5,996 nucleotides of DNA from Candidatus Cloacimonadota bacterium (GCA_030638385.1 DAOWES010000041.1:1-5996), one strand, 5' to 3'. Shown: positions 1 to 5,589, counted from the first letter of the stretch. The notes: a model not told the origin generated them from the sequence alone. A program made the numbers and translations.

Positions 1-285
1 AAATGCTTCTTCAATACTATCAATATCTGTAGGAAACTCAGCATTTTCAAATATTGTTTTTCCAATTAAAAATAAAGTATTAGATCCAATCTCTTCAGAA
101 ATTTGCTTAAAGGCATTTAGCCAATTTTGTAGGGGATACCACTCTTCAGGTTTAGGATCATCAATATTATTTTCAGATAATATCCTTAATCCTATTTCTT
201 TCCAGGTTTTTATAGCATTAAAAATAGCTAAAGCTGATTGTCCATTTACTTCTACATTTGGATTGCTTGCTTTGAATTGTTCCAT
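1..285 (-). CDS. Uncharacterised protein, N-terminal 95 residues (gene cut by window edge)
   Basis: The frame is open from an ATG at 285 to the edge of the window, 95 codons with no stop, so the C-terminus is missing. The ATG is preceded by TTAAGGAG at suitable spacing, which supports this start. The peptide begins MEQFKASNPNVEVNGQ and continues through a soluble, mostly helical region with WYPLQNWLNAF (about 49-59), a Gly-rich turn NTLFLIGK (69-76) and ENAEFPTDIDSIEEAF (80-95). There is no signal peptide or membrane segment. From memory, proteins with the pattern 'NPNVEVNG... W(Y)xxQxWLxAF... IGxxTLFxIGKxIPENAxFP' are a conserved family of unknown function in several anaerobic phyla; I cannot confirm this here. 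It is separated from the flavin reductase gene by 243 bases and may be an independent transcription unit, so no role in oxygen defence should be assumed. Confidence 0.8.
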   Translation of the reverse strand, partial: MEQFKASNPNVEVNGQSALAIFNAIKTWKEIGLRILSENNIDDPKPEEWYPLQNWLNAFKQISEEIGSNTLFLIGKTIFENAEFPTDIDSIEEAF

Positions 286-365
286 AATTAAACTCCTTAA
301 ATTAATTAGTTTTTATTTGTCTGTTACATGTCTTAGATTTATATGCGAATAAATCATTCATTTTC

Positions 366-402
366 CCGAATTCGGCAATATTCACGTAACGTTTTTTTAC
401 GT
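366..402. promoter_or_regulatory. Two perfect dyads in the gap upstream of the partial gene (candidate operator region)
   Basis: The 243-base gap 286-528 holds no supportable gene. Within it lie a 10-bp perfect palindrome CCGAATTCGG (366-375) and a 6-bp inverted repeat ACGTAA-N7-TTACGT (384-402). Both lie about 80-120 bases upstream of the ATG at 285, the region where a promoter or operator for that gene would be expected. No convincing -35/-10 pair was found. The palindrome alone could be chance in AT-rich DNA; the closeness of the two dyads is the reason to list them. Confidence 0.3.
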
Positions 403-528
403 TTTCCCATTTTCATTCATGAGCCCAAAATATATTTTTCAATATACAAATGATTTTGCTTAAGTTACTTTTTTTTTAGAAAAAGTTGTGGTTTTTGTCT
501 TCGCTCAAACTGACCTTTTTTATGCTTA

Positions 529-1032
529 TTATCCGCGAAAAGTTGGAGCATTAATAGGTTCTTTTCCTCTTAATACTTTGTGATAATAAGTGTAAGTCAT
601 GGGGGTTAGATCTGAAAGATTTTCTGCTTCGGTAACTTCACCAAGAAAGATTGTGTGGCTGCCGGCATCGAGGCTATTTATTACTCTACATTCAATATAG
701 CCGACAGTATTATTCAAAACAATAGGAGCTCCGTTATTACTGATTTTGTAACTGCAATTAGCAAATTTATCTATGTCTCTTCCGCTTCTAAAACCAAATT
801 TTCCAATTTCTATCATAGACCATTTATCAGAGATAATAGATACTGCAAAGATTTTGCTTTTTTCTATGAATTCGTGAGTTAAGTTTTGTTTGGCAATACT
901 AATGGCAAGCGTAGCCGGATTGGGTGTAATTTGAAAAACGGTGTTTGCAATTTGTGCATTAATCTTTTCCCCATTTTTAGAACTTACGACATATAAGCCA
1001 TAGCAGATATTAAATAAGGCATCTAGATTCAT
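529..1032 (-). CDS. Flavin reductase of the Hrb (high-molecular-weight rubredoxin) type, lacking the rubredoxin domain
   Basis: This 167-residue protein is an FMN-binding split-barrel flavin reductase. It closely resembles, from memory, the N-terminal domain of Moorella Hrb, the NADH:FprA electron carrier. Shared family patterns include LYVVSSKNGEKINAQIANTV (13-32), KQNLTHEFI (48-56), GKFGFRSGRDIDKF (77-90), DAGSHTIFLGEV (122-133) and TYTYYHKVLRGKEP (146-159). In Hrb the chain continues from about this last motif into a C-terminal rubredoxin domain; here it ends at APTFRG. A free rubredoxin is encoded upstream at 2155-2295, so the two Hrb halves appear to be separate proteins. The likely job is to pass electrons from NAD(P)H through FMN to rubredoxin for FprA, rubrerythrin and superoxide reductase. 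It is cytoplasmic. The start at 1032 has AGGAGA eight bases upstream. A generic flavoredoxin is the alternative. Confidence 0.85.
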   Translation of the reverse strand: MNLDALFNICYGLYVVSSKNGEKINAQIANTVFQITPNPATLAISIAKQNLTHEFIEKSKIFAVSIISDKWSMIEIGKFGFRSGRDIDKFANCSYKISNNGAPIVLNNTVGYIECRVINSLDAGSHTIFLGEVTEAENLSDLTPMTYTYYHKVLRGKEPINAPTFRG

Positions 1033-1055
1033 TTTAGCAATCTCCTAATTGATGA

Positions 1056-1082
1056 TGAGAAATTTGTTATGCACAATTCTCA
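1056..1082 (-). other. Imperfect hairpin just upstream of the flavin reductase ribosome binding site
   Basis: TGAGAA (1056-1061) pairs with TTCTCA (1077-1082), and the stem continues inward as TT/AA and GT/AC with small bulges around a TATGC loop. It fills much of the 57-base gap between the second ferritin-like gene and the flavin reductase gene. No T-run follows it on the minus strand, so it is not a standard terminator. It could be an mRNA processing or stability element separating expression of the two genes, or chance. Confidence 0.3.
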
Positions 1083-1089
1083 CGATTAT

Positions 1090-1572
1090 TTATTCATTAT
1101 TTAGTAAATTCGTTAATTTTGTTACGTGAACTATTTCCTCGTCGATAATGGCTTTAATGATTTTTTTTGATCTTTCATTTTCTGTTTTATCATAGATTGA
1201 ATGAAAAAAGAGAAGAGTATCTTTTTCGAATTGAATTGCATTTTCCAGAATTTCTTTTTCGTTGATGGTCTCGGTTGCCAATTTAATAGCAGCACCGGGT
1301 TTATGGAAAATATGAGAATCTGAGATTGCCTTTAGGTAGGAAGCAGCTTCCGGCCAGTTTACCGGATCACCCATCTTTTCGTAATCTTCACTGGAACGTA
1401 GGTTTTTGAAGGTTGCTTCGTGTGTTAGCTCTTCATTTCTCAGGCATTCGATAAGCTCTCTGATTTTACTATTCAGGTCTTTTCTCTTCAAAATGGCATC
1501 ATAAAACTGGTAGCCACTTTTTTCAATTTGAACCGCAAGTTCAATTACTTCGTTTAGTGAAAAATTGATCAT
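1090..1572 (-). CDS. Ferritin-like diiron protein, rubrerythrin-type without rubredoxin domain (second of pair)
   Basis: The 160-residue protein is a four-helix-bundle diiron protein of the rubrerythrin/ferritin-like superfamily (COG1633-like). Both halves carry the expected ligands: E17 in the first helix (QIEKSGYQFY), an ExxH pair E48/H51 (EELTH), E116 in the third helix (QFEKDTLLFF), and E146/H149 (EEIVH). No CxxC rubredoxin motifs are present, so electrons must come from a separate carrier. A loop at about 60-100 (SSEDYEKMGDPVNWPEAASY onward) links the two helix pairs. Likely functions are peroxide reduction or iron handling. Translation is coupled to the upstream paralogue: that gene's TAG stop is the first part of TAGGAG, which lies seven bases before this ATG. 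Substrate is not determinable from sequence. Confidence 0.85.
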   Translation of the reverse strand: MINFSLNEVIELAVQIEKSGYQFYDAILKRKDLNSKIRELIECLRNEELTHEATFKNLRSSEDYEKMGDPVNWPEAASYLKAISDSHIFHKPGAAIKLATETINEKEILENAIQFEKDTLLFFHSIYDKTENERSKKIIKAIIDEEIVHVTKLTNLLNNE

Positions 1573-1582
1573 TTTTTTTCTC

Positions 1583-2035
1583 CTAATTTTCCTTTAAAAT
1601 ATGTTCATCGTATAAAGTTTCAAATTTTAATTTGTGCCCGGCTTCTTCACTGGCAAGTTTTAAGAAAAGTGTCTCCAGCTCAGTGCCGGGGAAATTTTCT
1701 GCCATATTTGTATAGAGTTTATAAGCCTGTTCTTCTTTTTTCATAACAATGATTAGGATCTCTTGGTAGGACATGTTATTATGAGATTTTATATCCACGA
1801 GATACTCGCTAATATTAAGAGTGTTGATTTTTTTCACACTAGCATTTTGAAAGCCTTTTGCTCTGACTCCTTCCAGGATAACAATATGGGCTTTTTCCAT
1901 CTCTTCCAGCTCTTTTAACATCTCTTTGTGAGCGTGGAATTTTACTTTTGCTTGTAATTCCAGGTAGAATTTTGCAGCATCTTTTTCGCCATCAATGGCA
2001 AAATCGATCACTGCGTCGAATTTTTCTTTTGTCAT
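1583..2035 (-). CDS. Ferritin-like diiron protein, rubrerythrin-type without rubredoxin domain (first of pair)
   Basis: This 150-residue protein has the same build as its downstream neighbour, with a complete apparent diiron ligand set: E17 (DGEKDAAKFY), E47/H50 (EMEKAH), E101 (KKEEQAYKLY) and E131/H134 (EEAGH). The two halves are internally similar, as expected for the duplicated helix pairs of this fold. The ligand-bearing helix in each half ends in the family pattern E-x6-Y. It lacks rubredoxin cysteines. It is about 150 residues, the usual length for the domain alone. The start at 2035 has GAGGAG upstream. It follows rubredoxin after a 119-base gap containing a hairpin, so this pair may start its own transcript. 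Likely a peroxide-reducing or iron-sequestering protein that depends on rubredoxin or the flavin reductase; the exact role is inference. Confidence 0.85.
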   Translation of the reverse strand: MTKEKFDAVIDFAIDGEKDAAKFYLELQAKVKFHAHKEMLKELEEMEKAHIVILEGVRAKGFQNASVKKINTLNISEYLVDIKSHNNMSYQEILIIVMKKEEQAYKLYTNMAENFPGTELETLFLKLASEEAGHKLKFETLYDEHILKEN

Positions 2036-2121
2036 GCCAACTCCTCATCTCATCATCTTAAAATTTTAATTAACCCCAAAACAACATCTAACTTAATTGT
2101 TGCACGTCATGATGATTTGAA

Positions 2122-2146
2122 GGTGGAACAGCAAGACTGTCCCACC
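2122..2146 (-). terminator. 3' hairpin after rubredoxin (terminator-like, weak U tract)
   Basis: Ten bases on each side pair around a five-base loop: GGTGGGACAG, TCTTG, CTGTTCCACC in minus-strand sense. The single non-Watson-Crick position is G-U in the minus transcript but A-C in the plus transcript, so the structure is stable only in minus-strand RNA. It begins 8 bases after the rubredoxin stop codon. What follows is TTCAAATC, not a real T-run, so it could be a weak terminator or an mRNA 3'-end stabiliser. Confidence 0.55.
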
Positions 2147-2154
2147 CTATCAGA

Positions 2155-2295
2155 TTAGTCTATTGGGCTGAACATATCTTTGCCTACTCCGCAAATTGGG
2201 CATGTCCAATTTTCCGGTAGGTTTTCAAATGGTATATTCTCATTTTCGGCAGGATCGTATTCCCAACCGCAAGCATCGCAGACATATTTTTTCAT
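2155..2295 (-). CDS. rub: Rubredoxin, short 46-residue form
   Basis: A 46-residue one-iron electron carrier. The iron ligands are the two pairs C6/C9 (VCDACGWEYDP) and C32/C35 (TCPICGVGKD), followed by the usual MFSPID end. Most rubredoxins have 52-54 residues; this one lacks seven residues in the loop between the two CxxC knuckles (YDPAENENIPFENLPENW, where the GIxPGT segment is normally found). The same shortened loop occurs in the 45-residue rubredoxin of Desulfovibrio desulfuricans, from memory. The start at 2295 is preceded by GGAGGG. It lies 42 bases after rubrerythrin and is probably on the same transcript. It most likely carries electrons to rubrerythrin, superoxide reductase and FprA, with the flavin reductase at 529-1032 as a plausible reductant. 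Cytoplasmic. Confidence 0.95.
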   Translation of the reverse strand: MKKYVCDACGWEYDPAENENIPFENLPENWTCPICGVGKDMFSPID

Positions 2296-2337
2296 TTTTT
2301 CCCTCCTACATATAATTGACGAACTCGTTATAATTTA

Positions 2338-2874
2338 TTAGTAGTTTTTTGCTTGAACTTCGAAATATGCTTGTGGATGTTTGCACACAGGGCATACCTT
2401 TGGTGCTTCAACCCCTTCGTGAAGATGTCCACAATTCAAGCATTCCCAATATACTCTACCATCTTTTAAGAAGACAGTGCCGTTCTCAATATTGGCGAGA
2501 AGTTTTCTATAACGTTTATCATGTTCTTTTTCGATAGCAGCAATTCCTTCGAACATAGCAGCAATGTCATTGAATCCTTCTTCACGAGCTTCTTTAGCCA
2601 TATTGGGATACATTTCAGTCCATTCATAATTCTCACCACTGGCAGCAGCTTTGAGGTTAGCGATCGTATCTCCCAATTCACCCAGAGCTTTAAAATGTAG
2701 TTTAGCATGTTCCTTTTCATTCATGGCAGTTTCCAAAAATAATTCAGAGATTTGCTCATAACCTTCTTTTTTTGCTACTTTGGCAAAATAGGTGTATTTG
2801 TTTCTTGCTTGGGATTCTCCCGCAAAAGCATCCCATAAGTTTTTTTCTGTTTTTGTGCCTTTTATATCTGACAT
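2338..2874 (-). CDS. rbr: Rubrerythrin (NADH-linked H2O2 reductase, diiron plus rubredoxin domain)
   Basis: A classical rubrerythrin of 178 residues, slightly shorter than the 191 of Desulfovibrio vulgaris. The N-terminal ferritin-like domain holds the full ligand set E20 (AFAGESQARN), E53/H56 (EKEH), E84 and E87 (YEWTEMYP), and E115/H118 (EKEH). The C-terminal rubredoxin domain has C145/C148 (ECLNCGHLHEG) and C161/C164 (VCPVCKHP). The family reduces hydrogen peroxide to water in the cytoplasm using electrons from rubredoxin, whose gene follows directly. The extra glutamate pair E84/E87 marks a true rubrerythrin rather than a plain ferritin-like protein. The start at 2874 has GGAG six bases upstream. 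It lies 49 bases behind the ACT-like gene and is probably co-transcribed with it. Confidence 0.97.
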   Translation of the reverse strand: MSDIKGTKTEKNLWDAFAGESQARNKYTYFAKVAKKEGYEQISELFLETAMNEKEHAKLHFKALGELGDTIANLKAAASGENYEWTEMYPNMAKEAREEGFNDIAAMFEGIAAIEKEHDKRYRKLLANIENGTVFLKDGRVYWECLNCGHLHEGVEAPKVCPVCKHPQAYFEVQAKNY

Positions 2875-2923
2875 ATTAACTCCGAATTTATTTTTTATCT
2901 TAATTTTTGTAAGCTACGAAAAG

Positions 2924-3178
2924 CTATACTTCCATTTTTATCAGTTTAGCATGAACTCCTTTTAATAGGTTTAGCTTTCTTGCCAATTCCTCATGCTTTT
3001 CGACATCTCCGACTAATTCCATAAATACAGTACCAATCTCCGAACAATTTTCCAAAACTCCTTCGTGCAGGCCTAATCTGGTTCTGATAAAACATCCCCA
3101 TTCTGTTAAAATCTTTTGTACTGTAACCGCTTCTTTTTTTCGAATGTCAATCACTACGAGCATAAAATCTTTTTTCAT
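2924..3178 (-). CDS. Small ACT-like protein (TM1266 / iron-only hydrogenase regulator-like fold)
   Basis: An 84-residue protein whose pattern suggests a ferredoxin-like ACT fold: strand 5-11 (FMLVVID), helix 14-27, strand 30-35, strand 48-55 (IGTVFMEL), helix 59-70, strand 74-81. The central RTRLGLHEG (32-40) and the late LNLLKGVHAKLIK resemble, from memory, the TM1266-type family annotated as putative iron-only hydrogenase system regulator, and also NikR C-terminal domains. No helix-turn-helix or ribbon-helix-helix is present, so it cannot bind DNA by a known domain; it may sense a ligand and act on a partner. Two cysteines, C29 and C45, are visible. The start at 3178 has a perfect TTAGGAGG. 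It is the first gene of the rubrerythrin-rubredoxin unit. Function is unknown; family placement is moderately supported. Confidence 0.7.
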   Translation of the reverse strand: MKKDFMLVVIDIRKKEAVTVQKILTEWGCFIRTRLGLHEGVLENCSEIGTVFMELVGDVEKHEELARKLNLLKGVHAKLIKMEV

Positions 3179-3270
3179 AATTCCTCCTAATTTTGGTTTT
3201 CAATAACATCTCTTTGGTGCTACAATTAGCTCATTTTTTTCACTTCTTTCATTATCTATTTTTTTTTATC

Positions 3271-3294
3271 GAGATTGCATAGTTCAGCAATCTC
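3271..3294. promoter_or_regulatory. Perfect 8-bp inverted repeat between superoxide reductase and the ACT-like/rbr unit
   Basis: GAGATTGC (3271-3278) and GCAATCTC (3287-3294) form a perfect dyad with an eight-base spacer. It lies in the 152-base gap 3179-3330, 93 bases upstream of the ATG at 3178. On the minus strand it is followed by an A-run rather than a T-run, and on the plus strand only by TTTACA, so neither strand shows a standard intrinsic terminator. An operator for the ACT-like, rubrerythrin, rubredoxin transcript, or an RNA 3' end of the upstream gene, are both possible. Confidence 0.45.
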
Positions 3295-3330
3295 TTTACA
3301 ATAAAGATTAATTTTCAAACAACCATGATA

Positions 3331-3711
3331 TTAAGTTTTCCAAAGACCGTGTAGATTGCACCATTCCCGAACTTCAATGATTTCTTCTTTATTCACCGGA
3401 AGGAATATTTCCGGTTTATCCCCCGGTTTTAATTCAACTCTACAAATTTTGCTCTTTCTCAGGACTTCGATGAATTTGATGTAATGATTTTCTTCCATGG
3501 GATGAGGTTCGTTCCGGCCGACTTTAATCAAAACACCACCATTAGCTACTTCCACGTAAGGAACGTGTTTCTCAATGGATGAATCTTTTGTCTTTGCTTC
3601 CTGTTTCAGCATTGGAATTCCGCAGCAAACCAGAGCAGGAGCCCCTTCATTCAAAATTTCTACAACATTACCGCATTTCTCACAGAAATAGATTTCTCTT
3701 AATTGTGTCAT
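3331..3711 (-). CDS. dfx: Desulfoferrodoxin (two-centre superoxide reductase)
   Basis: A 126-residue superoxide reductase, the same length as that of Desulfoarculus baarsii. The N-terminal desulforedoxin-like domain binds the first iron with C10, C13 (FCEKCG) and C29, C30 (VCCG). The second, catalytic iron site has H49 (EKHVPYVE), H70 and H76 (EPHPMEENHYI), C118 and H121 (EWCNLHGLW), giving the usual His4Cys centre. The conserved E47-K48 pair that helps protonate the peroxide product is present. It reduces superoxide to hydrogen peroxide without making oxygen, in the cytoplasm, with rubredoxin as usual donor. The peroxide formed is a substrate for the neighbouring rubrerythrin and Tpx. The start at 3711 has AAGGAG upstream. 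It stands apart by gaps on both sides, so it may be transcribed alone or by read-through from fprA-tpx. Confidence 0.97.
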   Translation of the reverse strand: MTQLREIYFCEKCGNVVEILNEGAPALVCCGIPMLKQEAKTKDSSIEKHVPYVEVANGGVLIKVGRNEPHPMEENHYIKFIEVLRKSKICRVELKPGDKPEIFLPVNKEEIIEVREWCNLHGLWKT

Positions 3712-3738
3712 AAGAATCTCCTTAATTTGATTAATTTC

Positions 3739-3940
3739 TTACTTTGTGGGAGGACTAAATATTCTAGCAGCTAATTCATTATCAAGCATTAGCCTGCCAT
3801 GACTATTTTCACCTAACGTTTTTAACTTTCCTACAATTGCATCTATAAAAAAGATATAATCCCTTATTCATTAGCTTGTTAAAAGCATCCTGTGATTTTT
3901 GCGAGATTATTCCTATTCCTAAATATTTTTTATTGCTTTT
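3739..3940 (-). pseudogene. Possible frameshifted coding remnant of unknown origin
   Basis: Between tpx and dfx two adjoining minus-strand open frames look protein-like. The first, overlapping the last codons of tpx, reads KYLGIGIISQKSQDAFNKLM then NKGLYLF. Removing one base in the T6 run at 3847-3852 joins it to IDAIVGKLKTLGENSHGRLM then LDNELAARIFSPPTK and a TAA at 3739-3741. Neither part has a start codon with a ribosome binding site. About 65 codons would be open if joined. I do not recognise the family. Chance open frames of this size occur in AT-rich DNA, so this is only a suggestion; apart from it, the 207-base gap 3712-3918 shows only the dfx leader. Confidence 0.3.
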
Positions 3941-4416
3941 TCATAATTAGGTTCCTGAGTAATTTCAGGAATCAGTTCTGCGTACTTCACCATTCCGCCT
4001 TCATTTAGAATGATTACGGCACGAGCCATCAAGCCCGCCATCGGGCCATCTATTATTTTCACTCCGTAATTCCGGGAAAATTCATCATCTCTCAGTTCCG
4101 ATAGAGTAATCACATTATTAAGTCCTTCAGCCCCACAAAATCTAGACTGAGCAAAAGGGAGGTCTTTGGAAATACAAAGAACTACTGTGTTATTTAGTTG
4201 CTCTGCTTCGGCATTAAATTTTCGGACGGAAGTAGCACACACATCCGTATCCAAACTGGGGAAAATATTTAGGACAACTTTTTTGCCTCGATAATCACTT
4301 AATTTCACATCGCTCAAATCATTCTTGGTGAGGAGGAATTCCGGAGCTTTCTCTCCAACTTTGGGTAGATTTCCGATTGTATTTACTTTATTTCCTTTCA
4401 AAGTTATTTTTGCCAT
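3919..4416 (-). CDS. tpx: Thiol peroxidase (atypical 2-Cys peroxiredoxin)
   Basis: A 165-residue peroxiredoxin of the Tpx subfamily. The peroxidatic cysteine is C60 in PSLDTDVCATSVRKF, with T57 giving the TxxC motif, and R132 (ARAVI) is the expected active-site arginine. The resolving cysteine is C94 in RFCGAEGLNNV, the spacing typical of Tpx, which forms an intramolecular disulfide. A third cysteine, C81, is in the core. The N-terminal ITLKGNKV and the VGEKAPEF segment match the family start. It reduces H2O2 and alkyl peroxides in the cytoplasm with thioredoxin as usual donor; no thioredoxin gene is in view. It is coupled to fprA: the fprA TAG stop forms part of TAGGAG six bases before this ATG. 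Confidence 0.97.
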   Translation of the reverse strand: MAKITLKGNKVNTIGNLPKVGEKAPEFLLTKNDLSDVKLSDYRGKKVVLNIFPSLDTDVCATSVRKFNAEAEQLNNTVVLCISKDLPFAQSRFCGAEGLNNVITLSELRDDEFSRNYGVKIIDGPMAGLMARAVIILNEGGMVKYAELIPEITQEPNYEKAIKNI

Positions 4417-4425
4417 TTTTCACTC

Positions 4426-5589
4426 CTACTTGATCTGATCAATTAGATGATTTTCTTTCTCTTTTAATATTGCATCATCCGGTACATATTGGATTTTTAT
4501 TTGATCTAGCATATCAAAGCCACATTCTTTTAAAGTATTTTCCACTATTCCGATACTCTGTCCACCCCAACCATAAGATCCAAAAGCTAGTCCAATTCTC
4601 TTTTTGGGAGCAAGTCCTTTTAGATATGTGAGGAATGAAGCAACTGTGGGCATGATGTTATTATTTAGGGTAGGAGAGCCAACACAAATATATTTTGCTG
4701 TAAGGATTTCTGTCATTATATCTGAAATATGAGTATGTTGTAAGTTGAACATTCTGGTTTGATAATTCTTTGCTTCAAATGTTTCCTGTATGGAATGCGC
4801 TATTGCTTCGGTGGATTTCCACATCGTATCATAGATAATGAGGGCTTTGTCATCTACCTGGTATCCACTCCATTTTTTGTATTCCGCCAATATTTCAGAG
4901 ATATATTTTTTTATAATTAGTCCATGACTTGGGCAGATTATTTCGATATCCAGCGCTTGTACAACTTCAAGTGCTTTTTGTACTTGATTACTGTAGGGCA
5001 GTACAATATTTGCATAATATTTGGTAGTTTCATGCAGCATAAGGTGAAGAGGATATTCTTCATCAAAACGTTCGGAAGAAGCTATGTGTTGGCCAAAAGC
5101 ATCATTGGAAAAGAGAATTTTTTCTTCGGGGCAATAACTTACCATATTATCCGGCCAATGCAACATGGGGGTCTGCACAAAATGTAAGGTGCGTTTTCCC
5201 AAATTTAGCACATCCCCGGATTTCACGGTTTGAAAATTCCACTCTTTTTTATAGTGCTTGGGAATGCCTTCCACGCCTTTGGGAGAAGCAATAACTTTGG
5301 CATTTGGGCACAAGTCCATAATTTTCGGAAGTGAGCCGGAATGATCCATTTCGATGTGATTTTGAATTACGTAATCTATTTTCGTCGGGTCAATAATTTG
5401 AGATATACGCTTAATTTGTTCATCAGCCATATAGCTCTTCACATTATCGATCAAAGTTATTTTTTCATCTATAATCAAATATGAATTGTAGGTGGATCCA
5501 CGTTGAGTAAGGTAACCGTGAAAATTCCGCAAATCCCAATCAATTCCTCCAACCCAATAGATACCTTTTCTTATTTCAGTAGCTTTCAT
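4426..5589 (-). CDS. fprA: Flavodiiron protein FprA (rubredoxin:oxygen / nitric oxide oxidoreductase)
   Basis: A 387-residue class A flavodiiron protein of normal length. The N-terminal metallo-beta-lactamase-like domain (about 1-245) has the diiron ligands H78, E80, D82 with H83 (NHIEMDHSG), H144 (PMLHWPDNM), D163 (LFSNDAFGQH) and H222 (CPSHGLI). The C-terminal flavodoxin domain (about 248-387) has the FMN phosphate loop YDTMWKSTE (253-261), SPTLNN (305-310) and GSYGWGGQS (337-345). No further rubredoxin or flavin reductase domain is fused, so it depends on outside donors, here probably the rubredoxin and Hrb-like flavin reductase of the same locus. The family reduces O2 to water and/or NO to N2O in the cytoplasm; the preferred substrate cannot be told from sequence. 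The start at 5589 has GGAGGG a few bases upstream. The 104-bp repeat array begins 15 bases before the start. Confidence 0.97.
   Translation of the reverse strand: MKATEIRKGIYWVGGIDWDLRNFHGYLTQRGSTYNSYLIIDEKITLIDNVKSYMADEQIKRISQIIDPTKIDYVIQNHIEMDHSGSLPKIMDLCPNAKVIASPKGVEGIPKHYKKEWNFQTVKSGDVLNLGKRTLHFVQTPMLHWPDNMVSYCPEEKILFSNDAFGQHIASSERFDEEYPLHLMLHETTKYYANIVLPYSNQVQKALEVVQALDIEIICPSHGLIIKKYISEILAEYKKWSGYQVDDKALIIYDTMWKSTEAIAHSIQETFEAKNYQTRMFNLQHTHISDIMTEILTAKYICVGSPTLNNNIMPTVASFLTYLKGLAPKKRIGLAFGSYGWGGQSIGIVENTLKECGFDMLDQIKIQYVPDDAILKEKENHLIDQIK

Noticed and set aside
470..500. Terminator after the flavin reductase gene at the T/A-rich stretch
   Set aside because: The only pairing is AAAAA with TTTTT around a short loop, and on the minus strand an A-run, not a T-run, follows.
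655..882. Plus-strand open frame opposite the flavin reductase gene
   Set aside because: It is antisense to a well-supported gene, has no ribosome binding site and no recognisable protein pattern.
2349..2537. Plus-strand open frame opposite the rubrerythrin C-terminus
   Set aside because: It is the shadow of the rubredoxin domain coding sequence on the other strand.
2466..2720. Minus-strand open frame inside rubrerythrin in another frame
   Set aside because: It is fully contained in a certain gene and has no family features.
2338..2874. Nigerythrin or plain ferritin instead of rubrerythrin
   Set aside because: The diiron ligands including E84/E87 and the C-terminal two-CxxC rubredoxin domain fit a standard rubrerythrin best.
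3780..3785. TTGATA as a -35 box for dfx
   Set aside because: At 16-18 bases downstream there is only a poor -10 match, so no promoter is claimed.
4924..5187. Plus-strand open frame opposite fprA
   Set aside because: It is antisense to the conserved metallo-beta-lactamase-like domain; its cysteine- and tyrosine-rich make-up is that of a shadow frame.
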